Shown: piece by piece, positions 55,005 through 64,000 of the stretch
Layout: the number at the start of each line of letters is the position of its first letter
Position numbering within the stretch: position 1 is the stretch's first letter
Origin: Takakia lepidozioides
Taxonomy: Eukaryota > Streptophyta > Takakiopsida > Takakiales > Takakiaceae
Assembly: GCA_030704615.1 (NCBI GenBank)
Contig: CM060732.1
Span: 53,175,053 to 53,239,052 of the forward strand
Length of the DNA stretch: 64,000 nt
Reading direction: 5' to 3'
Translations under genes and position numbers: made by a program
The notes under the pieces: generated by a model
Told to the model about the DNA's origin: nothing
Databases searched by the model: none
What the model saw: only the letters and a program-made list of their open reading frames with translations

Positions 55005-55330
55005 ATCTATAAAGGAAGCCAGTTTGTTTTGTTTTGTTTTGTTTTGTTTTGTCACGTTAAGATGTCCCAAACCGCAAGGCCCCAACCCTGGTGCTTGGTA
55101 CCGTTGGAAAGCGATCGACGAGGAGGGGTGCATGGGCTTGGTCTCATGATTTTTGGACCTGCGGTGTGGGAGATGTGGAATTCCAAGTACTTTTGGTCGC
55201 TGGAAATTCACAAAAAATAGCAAAAATGGCAAAGTATGCATTCCTGGGACAATGGTTGGAGCCTCGTCAGGAGAGATATCAAGGGAAAGGTCTCCGGTTC
55301 AAATCTGGTCGTAGGCTCTGTGGAAAAAAA
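55005..55330 (+). repeat. (TTTTG)n-headed repeat, copy 4
   Basis: Same structure as the other copies, with five TTTTG units at the head and ccggttcaaatctggtcgta near the end. Minisatellite sequence flanks it on both sides. Confidence 0.75.
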
Positions 55331-55504
55331 CTTACTTAGATGACATTGAACACTTGGGCCAACGGCAAAGGCTACCCTAGAGGTTGCATTTGGGCCTCGA
55401 CATAAGAGACGCACTCTGATACATAGGGGATTGCACTTGGACTTAGATGACACTGGACACTTGGGCCAACGGCACAGGCTACCCTAGTCTGTTTCTATAG
55501 TGTC

Positions 55505-55790
55505 CAGACATGAACTTATTGGAAGAGAGCCCCGCTCTCCTTTATATACCCTCACAAGGGGGTGGGACCCTTCTAGAAGGCTGCCCTAGATTACACGTCA
55601 CCCCTAGAAACCACCACATGACACCTGCTTACCCCAATTTGGCGAATGAACCATCCTTGCTACCTTGCTACCTTGTTGTTTTTTAACCCCTTACCCCTTA
55701 CATGACAGTTATTAATTCAACTCCTGGTGTAGCTTACTTATACCCCCACTTTTTAATTCCTGGACCACCCTCTAATGGACAGGGCCCACC
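55505..55790 (+). repeat. LTR-like sequence, copy 1
   Basis: Homologous to 62228-62520. Shared marks in order are ctctcctttatataccctc (a TATA-type box), ccttctagaag, cttaaccccttacatgac-type sequence, ggtgtagcttac and actttttaattcctggacca. It has no coding potential. It may be a solo LTR or part of a larger retroelement. Confidence 0.65.
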
Positions 55791-55855
55791 CAAACTTGGG
55801 CCAAACTTGGGGGTACTTATTGGTAATGGTCTCAAGTCTCAACCACCAAGGGTTT

Positions 55856-56150
55856 TTGTTGGCCCTGCCCGACAAGGTAGGGACTACGCATCAAGTTGGC
55901 CAAAGTGCCCTTAACCTTATATCATGGGTTGTTCCCATGAGACTTAATGGGACCATGAAAGTTTTTAGTTCCCAGCTGGGCACATGTTACACTCATTTCT
56001 TTATTGGCCCTCCCCGACAAGGTAGGGACTACGCATCAAGTTGGCCAAAGCACCCTTAACCTTATATCATGGGTTATTCCCATGAGACTTAATGGGAGCA
56101 TGAAAGTTTTTAGTTCTGACCAGTTGGGCACATGTTACCCTCATTTTTTC
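55856..56150 (+). repeat. Two tandem ~145-bp repeats
   Basis: Units starting near 55860 and 56005 share ttggccctgcccgacaaggt, agggactacgcatcaagttg, atatcatgggttgttcccat and gggcacatgttac with few differences. They follow the LTR-like copy directly and may be part of the same element. Confidence 0.85.
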
Positions 56151-57650
56151 GTTTTGTTTTGCCTTGAGCAGTGACTACATTAGTATGCATGCACATGCAG
56201 CATGAAGTACGTTAGCTCGAGTGGGTTCTAGCTGGGCACATGCTCCTTATGTTTTCAACGTCTTCTATTCATGGCTGATTGTATATGTATATTCATCTAT
56301 TCATAGATCAAATGACAATATGTGTTTATATCCCAATTGATTAGAGGTTCCTCATGTGTTCTACTCAGTCCACAATGCCATTTTTGTTTTCTCCTTATTG
56401 CCAAAAAGGCAGGTGATAAGTTATGAATGAGGATGACATAATATAATATGAAGATATATATGTAATATGCTATAATAAATAGTACATATACTTTCCTATT
56501 TTTGTTTTTATTTTAATGATTTTTATTTTTTTGCTTGTAAAAATAGAGATCAGTGTCGTATTAGTATATAAGTGAAAGATTGATATGTGCACGGTATATG
56601 TACTGCTATTAAATACCAAATTAGTCAACAACACGCTTAAGTGTATGTCACGCCTTGTTAGCCATAATATCATATCAGTAAAACAATGGCAGGACCTCCA
56701 TGTATCTCACGCCTTGTTGGCTCTTTTGTAACATGTTCAAGTCTTGGGAGAAAATGTAGTCAAAGGCTCTTACACCATATCAAGGCTCGGATTGGTGTGT
56801 TGTGCTGAGTCATGCCCCTCACTGTCACCTTTTTCTTATGTTTTGCCAAAGCAAGAGAGCCCATCGCCCATCCAAATTAAAATATATTATTATTTGCCTT
56901 AACATAATTCCATAAAACTTCATATCAATAACACAATGGCAGGGCCTTCGTGTATCTCACGCCTTGTTGTTCTACAAACAAGCGGCAAACATTGAACATC
57001 TCCTTGTTGGACTATGTCACTCGTGCCAGAGAGTGTGTAGCTTTCAATTGCTAAATTGCTCAAAAGCTACGACCTCATAACAATCCAAAGTCCATTAACA
57101 AAGAAGTGAAAATAATGTCCATCTTATCCGGTGAGGAAGCGACTAATGGTTGTACCCGGCTCAGTCCAAACCCTTGTTTTCCTCAAAAAAATGTTAAAGG
57201 AGACGGATTACTCGAATTAAAAGGACATGCCCATTGATTCATGATGGGTCAAGATGTGTTTTGATTGGTGGCAGCCATTTGGCTTGCTTTCAAGTATCAT
57301 GGTGGAATTAGAGTATAAATTTAGGGATTTTTGCACTAGGGCCGTGTATTTTTTGGTCTAAGTTACATTGGTGTACATTGGTGTGTTCTCTGTTGGATGT
57401 GGTGTGCAAAATGTGGCACCAGAGCACACAGCCTAGTGGTTGGGTTTTTTGTTTGCCTCTGAATTTTGTGTGGCCTTGTGGTACGATGCTCGTTAGGTGG
57501 TGGGACCTAGCACCTCAGTAACATAGTAGCCAATTATGTACGTGCGTCAAGGATTTCAATTTTTTTTGGATTAGGCAATTTACAACTACATCCATGCAAG
57601 TAGTTACAGGATTTCCTACATGAAGGTAGTTGCAAAAATAGGGTGACCAT
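56151..57650. other. Non-coding, AT-rich stretch with short repeats
   Basis: No recognisable gene. A repeated phrase, atgtatctcacgccttgttg, occurs at about 56700 and 56950 and in altered form at 56645. The two main copies share a preceding block (atatca(g/a)taa(a/c)acaatggcagg). Confidence 0.55.
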
Positions 57651-57654
57651 CAAG

Positions 57655-57845
57655 TAATCACAAACTACCTCTATATGGAGATAATCTCAAACTACGGCAA
57701 CCATCAAACCAAGCATCAATGGGAAATGGAACCCATGACCTAAAGGGAACAACAAACCACCTCCATGGAGATTGTCTCAAACTACGACAACCACCAAACC
57801 AAGCATCAGTGAGGAAGGAAACCCATGACCTCCAAGGGAGCAACA
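57655..57845 (+). repeat. Two tandem ~97-bp repeats
   Basis: Both units contain caaactac(c), tggaga(t)a, tctcaaactacg(g/a)caacca, caaaccaagcatca and acccatgacct in the same order. Confidence 0.75.
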
Positions 57846-58421
57846 ACATCCTCTTACCATCAAACTTCATCCTCAACTTTACCACAAACCCATCGTTTAT
57901 TGGATATATAACAAAAATAGGGTAATATGGAGGGTTTAAATTTGGTGGGCCTGCTGTCACGTCCGGTCATTACAACAAGGCCACACGAAATTGGGGGGGT
58001 TTTGTTTGTGTCTTGTGCATAACCTAGGTCATCTAAGGTGTAATCATTTGGGATAAAGAGACACTAATGTAATTTACGCTTCCTTTTGGAGTAGTCATTT
58101 TTCTTTCTTTAATCTTTATTCATGTGGGTTATCTTTTGACCCATCGCATGCTCTTTTTATGCTACATTTTCCCCCAATCAAATATATCTTTGCTCATTTC
58201 CAGACAAAAAGAAAATCCCCATCTAGCAGAAAATTAGCCTTTGAATCCAAAAAAATCATGGTCAATTTTGCAATGTTGGTAGACCCACACTATTAATGTT
58301 GATGGAATGTCATGTGAAGTTCTTCATGTTTCAACCTAATATAGACGAACTTCAATGTATGTACATAGCAAACGAGGTGGACATAACACACAATGAAGGT
58401 CACTTTGCAAAATCCCATTTG

Positions 58422-58970
58422 TGTCACGGACATAGCCCAGAGGAACTTACCAGGAGTAAATACCATTAGTTATCAAGTTACCAGAAGTTTATCAAATTAT
58501 CGAGAGTAACTTGGAAAACTGCTCAAGGAAGCTTCCTTTGGATGAAACTTCTCCATCAAGAAACCTTTGTTTAACGTTGGAAACTTCTCCATAAAAAAAC
58601 CTCCATAGGGGAAGCTTCTAAGGGGAACTTCCTAGTAGCTAGTATATATAGAAGGCGAGACTGGACACTCTTCAGTCTCGCCAAACACAAGTTCAAGCCA
58701 CTCTTGTTTCCAGTCCCAGTACTCCAGTCCAGCTTCCAGTACTCTAGTCCAATTTCCAGTATCTGGTACTCTAGTCCAGTTCCCAGCATTTCAGTATTCA
58801 AGTCGAGTTTCAGTATCTTGTACTCTTGTCCATTGTTATAAAGATCATCTTGATTCATGTTTATCCTTGACTTCTTGTCTAGTCTTGTACCTCTAGTCTG
58901 ATCTCTTGTTTGGGTTCAGTCATGTTCTCGTCCTTGACAATTTGACGAGACTAAAGTTTGTTCCTTAGCT
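58422..58970 (+). repeat. Probable 5' LTR of the Ty3-type element
   Basis: It begins TGTCACGGACATAGCCCAG, a typical start of plant Ty3 LTRs. It contains a TATA-like tagtatatatagaaggcg at about 58638 and CT-rich transcript-leader-like sequence. It ends shortly before the gag start at 58978. I could not define the primer-binding site, and there is no second LTR copy in the window to confirm the borders. Confidence 0.5.
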
Positions 58971-58977
58971 AGTAAAG

Positions 58978-59850
58978 ATGGAAGGCACATTTACGGAAAT
59001 GGTCACCACTTTGCAGAGTCTTCAGCTCCAGATGTAAGAACTTCGTACCTCTACTGCCCAATTACAAGCTGATCAGTCTCAAGATCTTGGCAACGCTCTC
59101 CACAATTTGTAACAACAAATTTCAGAGTTAAAGGAGTCGAACAATGGATCTTCAACCGTACGAGCCCCTACTGCAACAGCTCATACTGCAACGGTTCCTC
59201 TTCAACAGATTACGAGAGAACCAAAGATCAGCATACCCAAGACATTTGATGGGACGAGATCAAGATTTTGCGGTTTTGCTCAATAAGTACGATTGTTCCT
59301 ACGAGTACATCCGCAACGCTATCCTGATGAAGGTATTCAAATGGGATTCGTGGGCACATTTCTATCAGACACCACCTTATCTTGGTTTGCACCACTATTA
59401 GAAAAAATTCGCATTTACTATACGATTTTGAAACGTTTATGTCCGAGTTCCCTGTAACGTTTGGAGATAATTATAAAGAGAGAGTTGCAGAGACAAAGAT
59501 GCGAAATCTTCGACAATGAACACTTCATGCTTTCGTTTGTGCTGCCGAATTTCGATAACTTGCGTGCGACCTCGACTGGAATGAGAAGAGCCTGATTAGT
59601 CAGTTTCGATGTGGGCTAAAAGATGATGTAAAACATTTGTTGCTGACAATGTCAAACGTGAGTACACTAAGCGAATTCATCACCAAAGTCATTGCATGTG
59701 ATAATCGTTTGTTCGAAAGACGTCAAGAGAAGCGATTTGGATGGTCGATGACGCATCATGTCGCTGCTACTACGGCACCAAACACAACGATCCATCAGAT
59801 ATCCGGTAGTGATCCTATGTAGATTGATGCTGTCTGATTTAAGCCATTGA
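58978..59850 (+). pseudogene. Ty3-type retrotransposon gag, decayed
   Basis: The frame from ATG 58978 encodes MEGTFTEMVTTLQSLQLQM and later ISIPKTFDGTRSRFCGFAQ and QMGFVGTFLSDTTLSW, the conserved gag block of plant Ty3 elements. In-frame stops at about 59035, 59108 and 59284, and later frameshifts, break it. Gag would form the particle that packages the element's RNA. Confidence 0.75.
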
Positions 59851-60945
59851 CGCCACAAGAAAAACAAAGACAATGCTCAAATGGATTATGCCTCTATTGC
59901 GGAGAAGAAGATCACATAGCAATAAACTTCCTCAACAAGAGCCAATTCAAAGCTCGAGGCGCAACTCAAGTGTTCAAAACGAAGGTCGTCGGAAAACGAA
60001 GATGTCCAGTCACAGTAGGGACCACGCGGCTGGACATCACAAATTCCTCACCAAAAAAATGTCTCTTTCTACCTCCAGACCCTGCTCCTTGCTTCACAGT
60101 TCCGGTAAAAATCAGAGTGCAAAATCAAGATATATCTGTAGAAGTATTTTTGGATTCAAGGGCTTCAACATATTTTATTGACAATTTTTTTGCGAAGCAA
60201 CACAATTTAACGTTCGTAAAAAAGAAATTATCGGCCCCCGTTGAAGTCACCGATGGACGACCGTTAGCATTAGGAAATGTTGACCATGAAACTCGATCAC
60301 TTGAAGTAAAGCTTAAAGATCAAGCATCACATATTGTTTTCAATGTCATCCAATCTCTAATGAATCATGTGATCCTTGGACTTCCCTGGTTCGTACTTCA
60401 CAATCCTGACATCGACTGGCGATCGCGAAAAAAAATTGCAAGACAAAAATGTAGAAATATTAAAGGTATTCAACCCTTGTTCCTTAGAGCTAGAGCTTTT
60501 ATGAAAGCTACCAAAAATGATGCGGCATTTACACTTTATGCGACTCCTATCAAACCACGACAGACAAAGGTACTTCAATATTACCCACTCAATATCAAGA
60601 TTTCAATGATGTCTTCGAGAAGAAAAATGCAGACATATTGCCAGAATATCGACCTTATGATTGTGCAATTGAGTTACAAGAAGGAACCATTCGGCCCAAT
60701 CAGTAACTTATCCCAGACGGAGTTGGTTGCATTACGTGAATACATTGATGAAAATTTGTCGAAGAACTTCATCCGACACTCAAAATCACCTGCGAGGACG
60801 CCCATCTTGTTTGTGAAAAAGAATGACGGAACATTACACATGTGTGTAGAAGTCTATCGCGGTCTCAACAAAGTCACAATTAAGAATCGTTATCCGTTGC
60901 CGTTGATTTCTGGGCTTCTCGATCAGTTGGGACACGGCCCTATGG
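59847..60945 (+). pseudogene. Ty3-type pol fragment: zinc knuckle, protease, start of reverse transcriptase
   Basis: It encodes a zinc knuckle [14 protein letters not shown] whose last cysteine is replaced by phenylalanine, and a retropepsin with active-site motif VFLDSRAS where DSGA is expected. An RT N-terminal region follows, with [20 protein letters not shown] and [20 protein letters not shown] and ending [16 protein letters not shown]. The expected linker before RT ([20 protein letters not shown], about 60601-60660) lies in another frame. Homology stops at about 60940 before the catalytic YxDD box. RNase H and integrase are missing. Confidence 0.82.
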
Positions 60946-62227
60946 ACCGTGATGAGTCCCAAGACTCCCCACGACTCCCACCACGAGATCTCGCCCCAGG
61001 GTGAGTCCTATGCCACCCCCACTAAGTCCCGCTAAGCCCCCACCACCCCTGCCACCCCCACCGCAACCCGGTGTGCGGGGCTCCACCTAGTGAGCGCCTC
61101 CGCCTCCTTGTGTGCCTTGGGCACTCAAGGGTGCTTCAACCCCCCATACCTATCGCTGCCACTGCCCCCACCACAAGGGCAGCCCCTCTTGTGTCCCGAC
61201 CCCCTGCCCTCAAGGCAAAGGGCCGCGACACGACGTGTATGGTCTATGTGGCCCCGACATCAACAAATTTGGAAATCACCCCACCATCCATTTGTTGAAA
61301 ATAGACAATCTCATTTATAAATATGATGTGGTCCCCACACTTTCAACAGTGGACTTTCAGCTGATTCATTTCCCTACAAAATGGCATGTCCATGCAGTAG
61401 TAGGTACCTAATGTGCGGTTAGAATTTTAAAATTCTAAATTTTCCAAAATTTATAAGGTTTTTTTTTGCTCTGGGATCAATTTTTTTCCAAAAGTAAAAA
61501 ATTGTTGGGCGCTTAAGGATTAATTAGTGGGTGAGCAGACGAAAGTTTAGGAGAGCATTTAATCAAAAGTGAATATTATGATTTTAAGAGAGAACAATAA
61601 TTTATATGCTCACACTAATTTATGCACATAGACATTCATTTTCATAACTTTTGCACTGGAGTTCGAATCAAAATTAGGTTCGGCATTATGTAGTTCTCCA
61701 GCAAACCACACATTACATTGTGTTATGCCTCAACCTATTTCCAATCTTCACCCAAACCTACATCCAAAGCAATCTTACCAATGCCGAATATACAAAATTC
61801 ATTGAACCCAAAGATTTGATTACATTTTCATGTTTGAATCTAAGAATTTTGGCTGCTCACCTTCTCACCACAATTTACTCTCCCCCAAAACATACCGAAA
61901 AAAACTCCCAAGTTGAGTGGCATGAGCACTCCCGTTGGCAGAAAAAAATACTCTACATATTTTTAGAAAAATTCATATAATTCGTTATGGCAAAACAAAA
62001 ATGTGCTCTCATTAGAAAAATTGCAGAACTGTTGCAAATTTGAGCCCAGTACTTACTTCTTTCCATAGACATCCATTGAAAAGAAAAATATTGGCCCTTA
62101 TCTTTATTCAGCTTGCTGTGCTGTCCTATTAATTAATATACCTATAGTTTGTGTTTATGTTTTTTTTGGTGGCATGTGCCTGCAGAGCCTACCACTTATT
62201 AACTAGTAAGTGATAACTTAGTAAATA
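60946..62227. other. Unassigned sequence after the truncated Ty3 element
   Basis: It begins with a near-palindrome (cacggccctatggaccgtg) and a C-rich stretch (60955-61200), then AT-rich DNA. Open frames here are low-complexity (proline-rich) and are not credible genes. It may be another, unrelated element inserted into the Ty3 copy. Confidence 0.45.
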
Positions 62228-62520
62228 CTAGTACATAGGCAAGGGCTCTCATTTATATACCCTCTCAAGGCGGGGGGGCCTTTCTAGAAGCCCGCCAAAT
62301 CCTCACGCGGTGGGACCCTTCACACATGTGAGCCCCCCTTAGAAACCGGCATGCCACACCTTCCGCAATTTGCAGCCTGAACCCTCCCCCATTTAATAGC
62401 TGTCGGCTTCATGGCTTGTTTTATCTTAACCCCTTACATGACGGTTACTAATTCAAGTCGAGGTGTAGCTTACTATATCACCCACTTTTTAATTCCTCGA
62501 CCACTCTCTAATCCCCACAC
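62228..62520 (+). repeat. LTR-like sequence, copy 2
   Basis: Homologous to 55505-55790, including ctctcatttatataccctct, cctttctagaag, cttaaccccttacatgacgg, ggtgtagcttac and actttttaattcctcgacca. It has the same orientation as copy 1. Identity by eye is only about 75-80%, so if the two were ever LTRs of one element the insertion is old. Confidence 0.65.
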
Positions 62521-64000
62521 ACCCCTTCAAACCTGGGCCCCTTATTTATTCACTCCCTAAACTCTTTGAAGATGGACTCTCTCATACTGAGAATCTAACA
62601 TGAGATTTTGCTCTATGATAGTTTTACCCATTTTGTACAGTCACCCCACTCGGGTCTTTTTATAAAGCTACACAGGATGCCTTCTTAGAAATATGAGAGC
62701 AGTCCAGCAGAATTGAAGAAGTCTCGAAAAGACTGAATAAATGTTCCCGTCACAAGGGGGAGCCGTTGGATAGGATATTTACCCACATTCTTACGAACTG
62801 GGAGGGAGAACTCCCTCCCAGGATAAAGGCACAAGGGACTTCAACAGATATGCTGCTAAGAAGCCCGTCTGTCGTACGCTGCTATATTCTGAGGCTCACA
62901 TGCAGGTTCCGATAGCCGAGCCACTGTAGCCATGGCAGCAGCTGTGCCTACAATCCCACAAGCTTGCCACCTGAATGCTCTCGGCCAGGTAATTCGCGGT
63001 CCTGCGCACAATACATCCAAAAAGACTCTCAATCCAGTGCACGACTTGACAATTTTCCCAGGTAACTCAGCCCGAAAGAAGAAGCAATAAGAGACGCCTC
63101 GACCCTAGAAAAACAAGAAGTTCCAGCAACTACGACAAACTAGAAGGGAACCACCGCCGAATCATCTACCGTTGGACAGCTCCCAAAGGAAAAGAGGCCC
63201 AATGAAGAAGGAGACTGCGACTTGCAGCTCCCAGGATTGCACTAACACTGTGACTTCACCTGCCGATCCCTACTTTCCACACCGCCACATAGAAGTATCG
63301 TGCGGTTTCACCTAAATCTCACACAATGCCCGAAAGCACCTGAAAACCTCCTCGCTAGGAATATGGAGGACAGTATGAAGAGAGGAGTGGGAATGAACAG
63401 GCACCATAATGAATGGAGCAGAGAGGCCAAGCCACGAAGAAGCCCGCCACCCCCCCCGCCACTGCAAAAATACGCATCATACGTGTGCAAGGGATGGCAT
63501 CCTCTCGCATCAACTCCCCGGTTGATGCACCGAGCCTCTGCCTCAACGCCATCCCTGCTCGTGCCTTCTCCTCTCACACCTAGAACCCGAAAAGGCACTT
63601 TGATAACCCTAAATACATAGGCTATGTACTTTGCCTTCCTGAGAATTCCTCACTGGGAGAATTGGGTGCTGGATAGATTCTTAGGCCTAATCCAAGTTTC
63701 TGAGTACAGTTTAATCTGCAGGACGAGCTGGACTCCTCTACAAGCAGGTGACATTTGTTTGTGGCCATTTTGCGGATGGGCATCTGGCTGTAGTCAGAGA
63801 TTGAAGTTGGTTCTCAAAAGAAAACATTTGAGGGATGCTTAGTGAGAGGTCCCGCTAGCTATGAGATGTTATTGTTGAGCAGCGATGACGACTGTCTCAG
63901 ATCGCGGTCGCCCAGTCTGGTGTTAGCTGCATTGGTGGTGTATGCATTGTCTCTATCTCATCCTCCTCATACAATCTCTCAACCTTTGCGTCAGTCTAGA
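62521..64000. other. Right edge, no gene identified with confidence
   Basis: A plus-strand ATG at 62932 opens 52 codons (MAAAVPTIPQACHLNALGQV ...) that resemble a possible transit peptide. A CAG|GTAACT at 63060-63061 could be a splice donor, so this may be the first exon of a gene. A second frame at 63300-63620 is basic and proline-rich. Neither has a recognisable domain. Confidence 0.35.

Larger units (their letters stand above)
50745..55490 (+). repeat. Minisatellite region of ~105-bp units, interrupted
   Basis: A unit containing gacactggacacttgggcca, acggcacaggctaccctaga, ggtcgcacttgggcctcgac and ataggagacgcacttggata recurs about 15 times, in whole or part. The longest uninterrupted runs are at 50990-51200 and 54310-55005. 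It is broken by copies of the (TTTTG)n-headed repeat and by the 1885-bp insertion at 52414-54298. All units have the same orientation. Confidence 0.8.

Noticed and set aside
61071-61411. Overlapping proline-rich open frames
   Set aside because: All three frames are open because of a C-rich low-complexity stretch. No domain or start context supports a gene.

Overview
The window looks like nuclear DNA of a land plant, most likely a seed-free plant such as a fern. This is an inference from several features: one spliced 22-exon gene with GT-AG introns and plant-type protein sequence, an F-box gene, a DYW-class pentatricopeptide (PPR) gene, degenerate TTTAGGG telomere-type motifs, and a heavy, nested load of transposons of many classes. 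No bacterial or viral genome organisation is seen.

The main gene lies on the minus strand from 42523 (ATG) to 11455 (stop). It encodes the largest, B-block-binding subunit of RNA polymerase III factor TFIIIC (GTF3C1 / tau138 type). I could chain 22 exons with matching phases at every junction into an open frame of 2122 codons. Its introns are filled with one family of non-LTR retrotransposon (here LINE-A). Intron 12 (22317-30571) holds a head-to-tail series of LINE-A copies on the plus strand, each joined to the next through CT-rich sequence. Intron 14 (16148-21422) holds decayed copies on the plus strand. Introns 6, 9 and 11 hold minus-strand copies.

Left flank: 1-2580 has no recognisable gene. 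2801-8422 is a complete hAT DNA transposon with 15-bp terminal inverted repeats, a perfect 8-bp target duplication, CCGGAACC-rich subterminal repeats, an unusual 11-unit array of exon-like 158-bp repeats, and a transposase gene broken in its N-terminal part. 8970-10030 is a decayed L1-like LINE 3' end on the minus strand, followed by a tRNA-like SINE fragment and a small LINE-A scrap.

Right flank: a small divergent ORF (42962-43267), an intact intronless F-box gene (44350-45564), a PPR-DYW gene whose PPR array is open but whose E/DYW end is broken (46270-48053, minus), then a repeat-rich region. 50177-55490 is a minisatellite of about 105-bp units, interspersed with (TTTTG)n-headed repeats carrying a tRNA-type B box. 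It is interrupted by a 1885-bp insertion with a 9-bp target duplication that contains a SWIM zinc-finger ORF and a long telomere-motif foldback. 55505-62520 holds two copies of an LTR-like sequence and, between them, a decayed Ty3-type retrotransposon (58422-60945). 62530-64000 has no gene I can name.
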